NCBI GenBank assembly: GCA_039583875.1
Contig: CM077147.1
Location: forward strand, 156,325,846 to 156,389,845
From: Platanthera guangdongensis
Taxonomy: Eukaryota; Streptophyta; Magnoliopsida; Asparagales; Orchidaceae
Length of the DNA stretch: 64,000 nt
Reading direction: 5' to 3'
Shown here: positions 20,428 through 31,259 of the stretch, one piece after another
Position numbering within the stretch: the stretch's first letter is position 1
Layout of the letters: each line of letters starts with the position of its first letter
Made by a program: the position numbers and the translations under genes
The notes under the pieces: model-generated
The model's input: only the letters and a program-made list of their open reading frames with translations
The model's database searches: none
What the model was told of the DNA's origin: nothing

Positions 20428-20477
20428 CTCCCTGAACATATGCGCCAAGCTTGGAAACGAACTATTTGTATAATGAA

Positions 20478-21000
20478 GTGAGGTAAGTACTTGGTGAGAA
20501 CGTTAGAAACTTGCTCAGCAGTAGGTACCTGTCTCAAGTCCAGTTTACGAAATTGAAATTTTCCCAGGTGAAATGACAATCGACACTTATATGCTTGCTA
20601 CGTTCATGAAACACGTCTTTTTTGGCGATATGGATGACATATTGACTATCGTATTAGAGAATGACTGGAGTGGGGAGTTTGACACCGAGATAAGTATGAA
20701 CATTTTCCAACCACGTGAATTCAGAAGTAGCAGAGGTCATTGAACAGTACTCAGTCTTTGCAGAAGAGAGTGCACCGCCGTTTGCTTCTTGCTTCGCCAG
20801 GTAACCCGGTATTCTCCAAAATATGTACAATAGTCACTCCCAGACTGCTGATCGTCGAGGGGATGGATATATTCTGCATCAGAGTAGACAATTAATGATA
20901 AAGATGAGGATGGATTATACACAAACCCTTTTCCTAAAGCATTCTTCAGATACCGACGGATTTGCTCGACTGAACTTGTCAATCCATGCCCGAGGTGATT
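20478..21000 (-). pseudogene. C2 RNase H
   Basis: Minus-strand pieces of copia RNase H: RYLKNALGKGFVYN, YSDAEYIHPLDDQQSGSDYC and VTWRSKKQTAVH (20737-21000), then LRQVPTAEQVSNVLTKYLP (20478-20579), the C-terminal tail before the LTR. Frame breaks between the parts and a lost central segment (the ISTAEAEY region is poorly preserved) make it nonfunctional. Confidence 0.7.
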
Positions 21001-21793
21001 GTTTGAGACCATAGGTGGACTTCTTAAGATGACAAACTCGGGACTCACTCGTGGTCTCAAACTCGGACGGTTGCTGCAAGAAAACCGTTTTTTGGAGATC
21101 ATCGTTGAGAAAGACATTTTTGATGTCCAGTTGGTGTAATGGTCACTGGCGTTGCACAACCGCCGACAGAAGAACACGAATGGTGTTCATCTTGGCCACG
21201 GGGGAGAATGTTTCCTCATAATCGAGACCTTGCTTTTGGGTTAAGCCACCATCCACAAGACGGGCTTTCAGACGGTCAATCGTCCCATCAAGGGCATGCT
21301 TGATCACAAATAACCATTTACACCCAACAGGAGTCTGACCGGTAGGTAATGGTACCAAGTTCCAGGTCTGTTTAGCCCAGAAACCCGTCATTTCTTCTTC
21401 CATGGCCGCTCGCCAGGCAGGATATTGGAGAGCCTCCTGCACAGAGTTGGGTACAGAAATCGAGGATAATGAAGTAGCAAAGGTCTGAAGTTGTGGAGAT
21501 AAGCGATGTACAGATACATAATTCGCCATGGGATGAGCTGTAGATTCTGGTACCGGATCAGCGGGACTCAGAGCATCAGAGGGCAAGGAAGACTGCAGTG
21601 GGCACTGGAGGCAGGATGGTGACGAGTGTAGACACGAATAACAGGAGGCTTGACAGTAGTGGGGCCTGGGATGGAGGTCTTTGTGGTGGAGGAGTGGTAA
21701 CGAGAATGACAGGACGTAAAACAGTTGGTAGAGGAGGTGTAGGATCTGAAACACAAAAGAAAGAAAGATCCTCCCGAAAGGTAACATCCGCAA
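20965..21793 (-). pseudogene. C2 reverse transcriptase with YVDD region deleted
   Basis: Minus-strand RT N-terminal half: VQEALQYPAWRAAMEEEMTG, TPVGCKWLFVIKHALDGTID, LDYEETFSPVAKMNTIRVLL, then DIKNVFLNDDLQKTVFLQQP and STYGLKQSPRAWIDKF. The reading then passes straight into the RNase H-side motif IRRYLKNALGKG near 20960. The YVDD catalytic box and the thumb region are absent, an internal deletion of several hundred bases. Confidence 0.8.
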
Positions 21794-21799
21794 AAACTG

Positions 21800-22150
21800 T
21801 CACTTTTTGGATTGCGGGAGTAGCAGACGTAGCCTTTCTGTGTCCGGGAGTAGCCAACAAATATGTGTTTGGTTACCCGGGGTCCAATTTATCCAAGGAT
21901 GGACCAATGGTGTGAATGCAGCAAGTGCACCCAAAGATGCGGGTGTGAGAGAGAATGCCAAAAGAACATAGACGAAAGGAGTGGTATTGTGGAGGATGGG
22001 GGAAAGAAGACTAGACAAACCTTCGGAGAAAGTTCCAATAAGGTTTGGGAACATTTGGAGCGATGGAGCGGGCCACATAGGTGGTTCTTCCGCTCAGCGA
22101 CTCCGTTTTGTTGGGGGGGGGGGTACCAGAAGTTTGGTGAATAACCCCAA
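21800..22150 (-). pseudogene. C2 integrase fragment
   Basis: Degenerate minus-strand frames match the end of the copia integrase core: a TPQQNGVAE-like stretch, here around 22090-22130 with a G-run expansion (nine G in a row), followed by VPK and a W aromatic region, and DKLDPG near 21885. The upstream catalytic Asp residues are missing because sequence beyond 22150 is not integrase. Confidence 0.5.
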
Positions 22151-23315
22151 AGTCAGCAAGTGTCAATGACTAGGTATTCCGCATTATCATGTTTTGATGG
22201 TCATGGAGAATTATGTTTGGGTCTCAGAATCTCAGAGCATCACGAGTAGGTATAGCGTCATTCGTGATAATCATCAATAATCGTTAGAAAATAACGATGA
22301 GAAAATGCTAGTAACTTTGTACGACACCAAATATCGGAGTGTAGTAAAATAAAAGGAGCAATGCTCTGAGTACAATGAGATGAAAAAAAATGAGGCTGCT
22401 TGCCTAACACACATGCACACTGGAAGGTAAAGATACATGGGAGAGCTAAGGACTAAAAGGGGCACCATGTGGCAAGGAGAATGCCACGACCAGTATGCGG
22501 AGTCCGTAGTGGAAGGGAGAAACCGCTAGCGACATGATAGGTCGCAGCGACTAGGCAGGAATCCACACGGTCAAGGTGATACATGTAGGGTTCACAAGGG
22601 AGTTGAGGAGTCAGCAACCATCGTTGCGTAACCAATCACCAGGAGAGAGGAGGCGCTGCAAGTGATGGAGAAAACACGAGTACCAGCGAACAAAATATAC
22701 CCACTCCACGATTCTTCTTACCGTGCAAATGTTTCCACAACTCATCACGCTGAGAAGAGGACTCTGAAGCCGCTAGCGACAAGAGAGGCAAAGCGCGGCG
22801 AGCAGTGAATAAAACACCAGCAGAGAACAAGCGAGAGGAAGATACACCAGCAACGAGGAGAGATGCGGCGGGTAGACAATAAGACCGCAGCGAGTAAGAT
22901 AAGAGAGATCGCGGTGACAAAGTCAAGTCGCGGAGACTTTAGACAAGTCGCGGCAACTATAGACAAGTCACGACTAGCGGGAAGAAGGAAGGCGGTTAGA
23001 GCTGTGGTGAGAAGCGAGAGGGAGAGCGCGCGGATAGAAAGGGAGGCCGCGCAAGCAGAGGAAACAAGGAGGGGAGGTCCCCACCTGTGAGAAAGATTAT
23101 AAAAGGGAGGAGTAGGAGTAGAAGAGGTGGAAGCCACGAGAGAGACAGAGCAGAAGAAGCGGTTATAAAGACCTAATCCGCTCGGGAAGCCGTGGTTACG
23201 GAGACCGCGCGACTAGAAAGAGGCAGGCCGCACTAGACCGCGACTAAGCAGGAGAGGAAGCCGCCTCGTAAGCCGGAAGAACAGGCGGTTTCAAAAAGGA
23301 CAGGCCGGACCGTCT
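22151..23315 (-). other. C2 5' internal region without gag
   Basis: Between the integrase remnant and primer site. About 22460-23315 is GC-rich with CGCGGCGACT, GACAAGTCGCGG-type repeats and purine-rich runs. Open frames here are low-complexity (Ser/Leu/Ala) with no domain. It occupies the place of gag and protease, so it is either untranslated leader or foreign sequence acquired by the element. Confidence 0.45.
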
Positions 23316-23327
23316 CCTCTTATACCA
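23316..23327 (-). other. C2 primer binding site
   Basis: Reads TGGTATAAGAGG on the minus strand, directly abutting the LTR end, similar to TGGTATCAGAGC with two changes. Confidence 0.65.
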
Positions 23328-23498
23328 TGTAGAGAAAAACTCAATCTTGTATATACTATCTCAATAATAAAATACAATGTATGAATACACATTTATAGGA
23401 GGGAGAAAGAGAGAAGAGAGTCCTATACAAGATGTGGGACTAAAGGAGAGAAAAGAAGAAAACCAAAAATGGGTCTTTTTATATGGGCTTTTCCAACA
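23328..23498 (-). repeat. C2 5' LTR
   Basis: 171 bp, minus-strand start TGTTGGAAAAGCCC, end CTCTACA. TATAAAAAG near 23477-23485 (minus) may be its TATA box. Confidence 0.7.
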
Positions 23499-23828
23499 AA
23501 TATCATGGACTTTCATAACCCGGTAACAAGTTTGTGACCTCAGTTTATGGTCCTTCCTCCTCGATCCCTATAATACTCTTGGTTTATTGGAGGTGGAGAT
23601 TCTTCACAAAGTCAAGGATATGATGATGAATCTCTAGAAGATAAAAACTCTTTATTATCTCTCATCGGATACCAATGTGCTAGTCTCCTTTAGATTTTTT
23701 GTTTGTTTTAATTTTTGGTCAAGAAGTTTTTTCTCCACAGACAACTATATTTTTAGCACCAAACAAGTTTAGAAAATCCTTTTGGCAGATTAGGACAACT
23801 CTCTTATATTTTATTCGTTTGTTATGAT
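23499..23828. other. Spacer between C2 and C3
   Basis: AT-rich, no supported gene. Plus-strand WFIGGGDSSQSQGYDDESLE (about 23580-23645) is an open, hydrophilic stretch without recognised family. A primer-site-like TTGGTATCCGATGAG (minus, about 23665-23680) may mark another LTR remnant. The sequence continues on the other side of C3 at 31260. Confidence 0.3.
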
Positions 23829-25443
23829 TGTTAAATTTTCACTCAAGATCAACGAGATAGTCTGACGCCAAATTAATATTTTCAGTGCTATCAAGATCAC
23901 ACCTTGATCAAGCGGAAACTGGAAAGCAAGCTCAAACACTAGAAACAAACAAAAGGCACAAGCTGATCAAATTTTTATTATCTTATTTACAAGGCGAGGT
24001 ATCCATGGCGAGACATGATTTCGCCAGTACACAATGAAAAACAAAAAAAGATTACAAATATCAATCCAAGCGGACAGAAAACGGAGACCGCCGAGACCGC
24101 TCGAACTGCTGCTAGATGACGAATAGAACACGGAGTTCGCCGAGACCGCGAGGTCGCGCGGACACACCGTTATTCGCTGACTGCTGCAAACTGCTGCCGA
24201 ACTGAAGAACAGACCGCCTAACCGCCAAGTCTTACAGACAGGTTATTGAACTTGGAAAAGTTGAAGTCGAGAAAACTAACAAGCCGCAGAAGCGACCTGC
24301 TTATACCGCCGATTGCAAACCACAAGCTTCACTGAACCTGAACGAAGTCAGAACTAAACTCCTGGCGCCACAGTGCTAGATGTGCAACCTGCAATCAACA
24401 AACAGTTAACTCTACTTAAAACGCGCGGACAAGAAAACCGAGGCCGCAACACTTAAGCAAGTATCAACTTACTTTTCACTCAGTTACTAATGAGGTGCCA
24501 GGGGGGCCTATTTATAGGAGCGGGGTGAAGTGTGATCACCGCCCTATGAGATAGGCTAACCGCCCTCTGATCGCAGCTAACAAAACAGTCCGCCGAGTCC
24601 GCATTGTCCGCATCAACAATGCCAGACTCGTGACCAGCCCGCCAATCATCAAGCGTAGGTCAGCTCAAGATCGCAACCACAGCTGACCTGCTAGCCAGAT
24701 TTCCTTCCTGCACAAGGCAGCCCGCTCAGATCGCAAGGTGTGCCGAGCACCATCCAAACTGCTAGGCACCAAGGCATCCCGCTCAGATCGTACAAGGCAG
24801 CCCGCTCAGCCCGACAATCCACATGCTGTCCGCGACCAACAGGCACTCCGCCCGGTCACCCAACGGACAATGCGGACAAGCAAACACACTGGACTAGTCA
24901 CAGATTGTGACTAAGTACACCAAACAACCCAAGAGCCTGGCGCGAGCTTGGCGACCAAGGAAACCCAGACCGCCAACTTTATGGACAGTCCGCCACCATG
25001 AATGCGGCTATCACCCACCGCATCACCGGAGAACTCGACAAGGACCAATGCCGATCTCCAAAACCAGTCCGCCAAAATGGACTCCGCGGACTCTAACCGA
25101 GTCCGCCACATCTCCGCGGATTAAATCTCCAAACCGCCCGGTTACTTCAAGAGCAAGAACTGCAGAACCGTAGGCCGAGCTGAACACCGCCACCAGACCT
25201 CCAAAGACAGACCGCCCAGGCCGCTCCACTAGACGCCCAAGCCGTCAAGTCTACTCTGGCCGCAGACCACCCAGGCCGCAACAACAGTCCGCCCAGGCCG
25301 CTCCACGAGACGCCCAAACCGCCAAGTCTATCCTGGACACAGACCACCCAGGCCGCAACAACATTCCGCCCAGGCCGCAGACTCAGACCGCCCAGACCGC
25401 ACTGCCTGCTCCATCACTCACTTTCACTTCATAATTTTCAACA
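23829..25443 (-). repeat. C3 3' LTR
   Basis: 1,615 bp, GC-rich, with many AGTCCGC/CCGCC words and a 77-bp tandem duplication (GCCCAGGCCGCTCCAC at about 25214 and 25291). TATAAATAGG (minus) at 24507-24516. The purine tract AGAGGGGAG lies just outside at 25444-25453. Confidence 0.92.
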
Positions 25444-25453
25444 CTCCCCTCTT
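25444..25453 (-). other. C3 polypurine tract
   Basis: Reads AAGAGGGGAG on the minus strand, immediately before the 3' LTR start TGTTGAAAA. Confidence 0.75.
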
Positions 25454-25470
25454 GACGTGAGAAGTGGTGA

Positions 25471-27150
25471 TCACGCCCAATAGTCCCCGAAGTCGTTGAA
25501 ATGACCATTCAACAGCGTCTTCGTGAAGATGTCAGCAAGGTTTTCTTCACTCCGAACATGCCCGACCATAAGAGATCCCTCCAACACCTTCTCCCTTATG
25601 AAGTGGTGCTCGATCTCTATATGCTTCGTCCTTGCGTGACAAACTGGATTGTTCACCAGTTTGAGAGCACTCTCATTGTCACCTCGGAGCAAAGTAGGAC
25701 CTTACACTTCCTCATGGACGTCCTCTACGAGCCTCCTTAGCCAGATGACTTCTCGAGCAGCCAAAGCCGACGCCTTGTACTCTGCTTCCGTAGTCGAGAC
25801 GGACACTGAGTCCTGCTTCTTGCTACACCACGAGATGCTAGCTGATCCACAAGTGAAAAGATAACCCGTTGTTGATCTTCGATCATCCGAGTCACCACCA
25901 TAATCAGCATCCGTGTATTCTAGCAATGAAAAGTCCGTGTCCCTCATATAAAGGAGACCCATATCAGAAGTAGTCTTGACATACTTCAAGATATTCTTTG
26001 CCGCCACCAGTTGAGATTTCCTTGGATCTGCAATAAACCGACTTACTCGTCCAACAACGTAAGCAATGTCTGGCCTTGTAATCGTTAGGTAGATCATGCT
26101 CCCCACTAGAGCTCTGAACACCAAGGGATCAGGAAGAATCCTTCCTTCATCTCGTCGAATCTTCAGCCCATGATCCAGAGGAGTAGAGCAACTCTTCTCT
26201 TCCTTCATGCTGAATCGATTTATAATGCGAACCACATATCCTTTCTGAGAAATGAGTATCCCGCTCTCCTTTCTCTCCAATTCGAGACCAAGAAAGTGAT
26301 GAAGCTCTTCCAAGTCTTTCATCTCGAAGCGAATAGCTAGCTCAGCTCTGAGCCTAGCTACCTCCTCCTCGGAATTCCCTGTGATGATCATGTCATCAAC
26401 ATACAACAAGACCAAGACCTGAAGCTCCCCCTTCTTCTTGATGAACAGGCTTGAATCTGAGTTCGAAGCAAGGTAACCGCAGAATTGGAGGTATTCTGCT
26501 ATCTTCCCATACCAAGCCCTTGGAGCCTGTTTCAACCCGTATAAAGCCTTCCTGAGTTTGTAGACGTCGTCCGGATGAACTTCAGAGACAAATCCAAGTG
26601 GCTGATCCATGAAGATGTCCTTATCAATCTCCCCGTAAAGAAAAATGTTCTTTACGTCAAGCTGCCACAACCTCCATCCTTGGCAAGCAGCCAATGCGAT
26701 CACCACCCGAACCGAAGTCATCTTTGCAACTGGACTAAACGTCTCCTCATAGTCCTCTCCATACTGTTGTGATAATCCTCGAGCAACAAGGCGAGCCTTG
26801 TATCTTTCGATGCTCCCATCAGGCTTCTTATTCTTCAACTTGTACACGCACTTGCAAGTCACTGGAGTAATGCCATCAACCCAGGGCACAAAATCCCAGG
26901 TTTCATTCTTCTTGAGAGCATTCATCTCTTCTTCTATGACATCTTCCCACTCCTTGACTCCAGTGACCTCATTGAAGTTTGCAGGCTCTCGCTCATCCAG
27001 AGGTCCTGCAAAGAAGCAAGAGACAAATCTTACTGCATTCCCTTCACAATATCGAGCCAGTGGCTTGATAGTCCTCTTTGATCTCCGAAGGGTCTGCTTC
27101 TTGCTCACCACCTCCGTTGCTTCTTCAGGCTCAGCTCGATTTCCGGGCAA
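25471..27150 (-). CDS. C3 reverse transcriptase-RNase H
   Basis: Copia RT and RNase H, nearly intact. [76 protein letters not shown] and the catalytic YVDD at 26392-26403. RNase H: DYGGDSDDRRSTTGYLF, VSTTEAEYKA, then HARTKHIEIEHHFIRE and LADIFTKTL. A single in-frame TAA near 25702 separates the body from the last 70 codons. The upstream edge is where the frame opens, not a true start: it is the 3' part of the Pol polyprotein. It copies element RNA into cDNA and removes template RNA. Confidence 0.88.
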
Positions 27151-27930
27151 ATTTTGAGCAATGCTCCACCTGCTTCCTGAACCAGAAGTCTCTGCCCCAT
27201 AGCTTGAAGCAACAGAAGCTGCTGATTATACATCAAGCTCCTCTTGAATAACTTCAGCAGTCACCTTCTGCTTTTCATCAACCTTGCTCTCTGGTAGCTC
27301 AACCAAGCCTCCTCCATATGACGTCAGTTCATCAAAGACCACATCTCTTGATACAACAGACTTCTTCGTCGCAGGATCCATGCACTTTCATCCCTTCTTC
27401 CGCTCATCATAGCCTACAAAGACAAGCTTCCTTGCCTTTACATCAAGCTTCGTACTTGAAGCATCCGGGACATGCACATAACAAGTTGATCCAAACTCCC
27501 GAAGGTGTTCCACGTTTGGCTTCTCCTTCAACAGCATCTCGAAAGGAGACTTCATGTTGATCGGACTAACAGACATCTGATTGATGACATAAGAAGCGCA
27601 AGACATTCCCTCTGCCCAGAAAGACCTAGGAATGTCTTTTGCATGAAGCTAGCACTTGCAGGTTTCCGTCAGATGACAGATCTTCTGCTTCGCTACTCCG
27701 TTTTGTTGTGGAGTATGAGCACAAGTAAGCTCTCTCTGGATCTCGTGCTTCCTGCAGAAGTTAGAGAATTCGGAAGAGACAAACTCACCACCGTTGTCTG
27801 ATCTAAACTTCTTGATCCGCAGGCCAAGCCGACACTCCACCAGCTCCTTGAACTCCACAAACAAATGGAAAGCTTCTAACTTCTCCTTTAAGAAATATAC
27901 TCAAGTGTATCTTGAATATATCTATCATCA
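27151..27930 (-). pseudogene. C3 integrase C-terminal half and linker
   Basis: Integrase continuing from the protease frame with stops. SDNGGEFVSSEFSNFCRKHE carries the second catalytic Asp. TPQQNGVAKQKICHLTE has Lys where the catalytic Glu of VAER is expected. Then SFWAEGMSCASYVINQMSVS and EHLREFGSTCYVHVPD. Stops near 27388, 27649 and 27925 and the Glu change would inactivate integrase. Confidence 0.8.
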
Positions 27931-28740
27931 ATCATCAATCAGAACAAACATGTATCTGCTCCCACCAAGGCTAGCAGTGACGGTTGGCCCCATCAGATCA
28001 CCATGGATGCATTTCAATGGTGCTTTGCTCCTTGTTTGTGATTTGTCAAAAGAAAGGCGATGAGCCTTACCATACTGACATCCTGCACAAACATGATCAT
28101 CGCCAAAAGATGATAGCTTAGGCAAACCTTTCACAAGGCTCCTGTTTGCCATAGCTTTCAGCTTATCCATCCCTACATGCCCCAACCTCTTATGCCATAT
28201 GACGGCGCTATCATTGATCCTCATCCGATCAACATAGGAGTTTGTTGCAAGAACAAACATGTTCTTTACTCTCCTCCCAACGTGAGCAACATCAGCCTTC
28301 ACCGCAGATACGTTGCGAAGAAACTTCGCTTCTATTGGCCGAAACAGAACGTGATAACATACGTCTACCGCTTTGGTCACAGAGAAGAGGTTCTTTTTCA
28401 TGCCCGGTACATGATACACACTCCTTAATGTGAGTGACCCCATATCACTACCCAAGGACACAACCTCCTCCTTCTCTACTACATAAACAGTATTATTAGC
28501 AGTAATAATAGCTTCGTTACTTGAATAAGTTTGCAGCGAGGAGAACTTCAACTTGTCTCCGGTGAGATGATGACCACACCCGGAGTCCACGATCCAGTCG
28601 TCTTCGAAGTCAATGGCGGACAAGGCAGGAGCACAAGTGCCTGTCATTAAAGCTCCACCCCATCCATCTTCCTCAGTACTAGAGCAAGCTTCCTCCTTGC
28701 CTGCAGCATTCCCAGACTGCAGCCTTGACCTTGCAGTCAC
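27928..28740 (-). CDS. C3 protease, GAG-pre-integrase and integrase start
   Basis: 270-codon frame. The protease active site DDWIVDSGCGHHLTGD lies about residues 45-60. The GAG-pre-integrase HHCC module is HKRLGHVGMDKLKAMANR ... CAGCQYGKAHRLSF at about 182-235. The integrase core begins HGDLMGPTV ... YMFVLIDD with the first catalytic Asp, then meets a stop at 27928. The N-terminal part overlaps the end of gag in another frame, so pol may be expressed by frameshift or the overlap may reflect decay. Confidence 0.85.
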   Translation of the reverse strand: MTARSRLQSGNAAGKEEACSSTEEDGWGGALMTGTCAPALSAIDFEDDWIVDSGCGHHLTGDKLKFSSLQTYSSNEAIITANNTVYVVEKEEVVSLGSDMGSLTLRSVYHVPGMKKNLFSVTKAVDVCYHVLFRPIEAKFLRNVSAVKADVAHVGRRVKNMFVLATNSYVDRMRINDSAVIWHKRLGHVGMDKLKAMANRSLVKGLPKLSSFGDDHVCAGCQYGKAHRLSFDKSQTRSKAPLKCIHGDLMGPTVTASLGGSRYMFVLIDD

Positions 28741-29533
28741 GCTTTAAGTGACCCGGCTGATGACATCTGTAGCACTTCAAATTCTTCTTCCAGTTCTTCT
28801 TAGGAGCAGCGCTCCTCTCTTGCTGATAAGATGTTGAAGGCTCATCTTCAACAACGGTCTTCTTCTTCCCTTCCCATCTCTTCTTCTTCTTGCTTGTGAA
28901 GAGTGCTTCACTACTTTCTTCAGAAATAGTGACACCAGCCATCTGTCTGGCCAAACTTTCCTGCGAAGCAAGCAGGTTCTCAAGTTCCAGCAGAGATGGC
29001 TGAGTTGCCCAGCCTTGAACAGAGGTTACAAAGGCCAAATACTCCTTCCGCAAACCGCGGATTATGTGCCTTTTCAACTTAGCCTCAGAGATGGGCTCAT
29101 CAGGATCAAGCGCTGATAACTCAGCACACAGACTCTTCATCTTCATAAAAAACTTAGAGATGGTCTGGTCTACTTGAGTTGTCCTTGCCAGCTCATTCTC
29201 CAGAAACTGTAACCTTGCCACATTCTTCCTGCTGAACAACCCATCAATGGTTGTCCAAATATCAGCAGCTTACTCACATCCAATGATGTGATTAAACAGC
29301 TCCGGTGAAACAACCCGTTTGAGGGTAAACTCAGCCTTTACATTAGTTTTCCTTCAGACTCTCACCTGCTCAGCAGTCCCAAACGCAGCTGTAACTTCCT
29401 GCCTGTCGTCACCACCGACGACCTCCCATAGCTCCTCGCCCCGAATATAACTCTTCATGCACGACTTCCACTTCTTAAGGTTAGTCGGCGTTAAGAGTTA
29501 AATACCGAGACCTCTTGCATAACCCCCTTCCAT
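28650..29533 (-). pseudogene. C3 gag
   Basis: Copia gag on the minus strand. An ATG at 29533 starts a frame with the capsid N-terminal part (LKKWKSCMKSYIRGEELWEV) and stops near 29475, 29349 and 29272. From 29239 it is open: RLQFLENELARTTQVDQTIS, LKRHIIRGLRKEYLAFVTSV, a Lys/Glu-rich stretch, and an intact zinc knuckle CYRCHQPGHLKRDC near 28735-28775 that would bind RNA. One of the better-preserved gags in the window. Confidence 0.82.
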
Positions 29534-29607
29534 TGCAACAATTTTGGTCTAAGCATTCAGAAGCACAGAGCACAACACAAGTTGACCACTGCTCAAGCAA
29601 CTGAACC

Positions 29608-29621
29608 TGGCTCTGATATCA
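29608..29621 (-). other. C3 primer binding site
   Basis: Minus strand reads TGATATCAGAGCCA next to the LTR end at 29622, one change from TGGTATCAGAGCCA, the initiator-Met tRNA complement. Confidence 0.85.
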
Positions 29622-31259
29622 TGTTAAATTTTCACTCAAGATGATCAACGAGATAGTCTGACGCCAAATTAATATTTTCAGAGCTATCAAGATCACACCT
29701 TGATCAAGCGGAAACTGGAAAGCAAGCTCAAACACCAGAAGCAAACAAAAGGCACAAGCAGATCAAATTTTTATTATCTTCTTTACAGGGCGAGGTATAC
29801 GTGGCGAGATATGATTTCACCAGTACACATTGGAAAACAGAAATAATTACACATATCAATCCAAGCAGACAAAAAATGGAGACCGCCGAGACCGCTCGAA
29901 CTGCTGCTAAATGACGAATAGAACACGGAGTCCGCCGAGACCGCGAGGTCGCGCAGACACACCGTTATTCGCTGACTGTTGCAAGCTGCTGCCAAACTGA
30001 AGAACAGACCGCCTAACCGCCGAGTCCGGCGGACAGGTTATTGAACTTGGAAAAGTTGAAGTCGAGAAAACTGACAAGCCGCAGAAGCGACCTGCTGATA
30101 CCGCCGATTGCAATCCACAAGCTTCACTGAACGTGACCGAAGTCAGAACCAAACTCCTTGCTCCATAGTGCTAGTTGTGCAACCTGCAAACAACAAACAG
30201 TTAACTCTACTCAAACCGCGCGGACAAGAAAACCGAGGCCGCAACACTTAACCAAGTCTCAACTTACTGTTCACTCTGTTACTAATGAGGTGCCAGGGGG
30301 GCCTATTTATAGGAGCGGGGTGAAGTGTGATCACCGCCCTATGAGATAGTCTAACCGCCCTCTGATCGCAGCTAACATGACAGTCCGTCGAGTCCGCATT
30401 GTCCGCACCAACAATGCCGGACTCGCGACCAACCCGCCAATCATCAAGCGTAGGTCAGCTCAAGATCGTAGCCACAGCTGACCTGCTAGCCAGATTTCCA
30501 GCCTGCACAAGGCAGCCCGCTCAGATCGCAAGGTGTGCCGAGCACCATCCAAACCGCTAGGCACCAAGGCATCCCGCTCAGATCGCACAAGGCAGCTCGC
30601 TCAGCCCGACAATCCGCATGCTGTCCGCGACCGACAGGCACTCCGCCCGGTCACCAAGCGGACAATGCGGGCAAGTAAACACACTGGACTAGTCACAGAT
30701 TGTGACTAAGTCCACCAAACAACCCAAGAGCCTGGCGCGAGCTCGGCGACCAAGGAAACCCAGACCGCCAACTTCATGGACAGTCCGCCACCATGAACGC
30801 GACTATCACCCACCGCATCACCGGAGAGCTCGGTAAGGATCAATGCCGATCTCCAAAACCAGTCCGCCAAAACGGACTCCGCGGACTCTAACCGAGTCCG
30901 CCACATCTCCGCGGATTAAATCTCCAAACCGCCTGGTTACTTCAAGAGCAAGAACTGCAGAACTGCATGCCGAGCTGAACACCGCCACCAGACCGCCAAA
31001 GACAGACTGCCCAGGCCGCTCCACTAGACGCCCAAGCCTCCAAGTATACTCTGGCCACAGACCACCCAGGCCGCAACAACAGTCCGCCCAGGCCGCTCCA
31101 CAAGACGCCCAAACCGCCAAGTCTACTCTGGCCACAGAGCACGCAGGCCGCAACAACAGTCCTCCCAGGCCGCGGGCTCAAACCGCCCAGACCGCGGACT
31201 CAGACCGTCCAGACCGCATGGTCTGCTCCATCACCCACTTTCACTTTATAATTTCAACA
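29622..31259 (-). repeat. C3 5' LTR
   Basis: 1,638 bp, partner of 23829-25443. TATAAATAGG (minus) at 30302-30311. U3 is dominated by CCGCC, GCGGACT and AGTCCGC words. Reading frames inside it are GC-driven and not genes. Confidence 0.92.

Larger units (their letters stand above)
20248..23498 (-). mobile_element. Small Ty1/copia element C2, internally deleted
   Basis: Minus-strand copia with short LTRs: 20248-20427 (3') and 23328-23498 (5'). They share the blocks TTTATAGGAGGGAG/TTTATAGGAAGGAG and CAAGATGTGGGACTAA/CAAGATGTGAGACTAA. The 5' LTR starts TGTTGGAAAAG in element orientation. The internal region is only about 2.9 kb and retains part of integrase, RT and RNase H, while gag and protease are missing. 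No target duplication was found. A nonautonomous, decayed copy. Confidence 0.75.
23829..31259 (-). mobile_element. Ty1/copia element C3, near-complete
   Basis: 7,431-bp minus-strand copia with LTRs 23829-25443 and 29622-31259 (TG...CA) and a perfect target duplication ATGAT (23824-23828 and 31260-31264). Gag, protease, integrase, RT and RNase H are in order with only a few stops and shifts, and RT keeps YVDD. Over one stretch of about 150 bp the LTRs differ at about eleven positions, nearly all transitions, so it is younger than G1 or C2 but not fresh. C6 at the right edge of the window belongs to a related family. Confidence 0.93.

Noticed and set aside
22745..23137. 130-codon Ser/Leu/Ala-rich minus-strand frame as a membrane protein
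   Set aside because: Composition follows GC-rich repeats upstream of the C2 primer region; no recognisable family.
20238..23508. Target duplication TATCA for C2
   Set aside because: TATCAT occurs on both sides but is not adjacent to the LTR ends at equal distance.
24907..25400. Open frames in the C3 LTRs (both strands) as genes
   Set aside because: They arise from stop-poor GC-rich repeats and are duplicated only because the LTR is duplicated.
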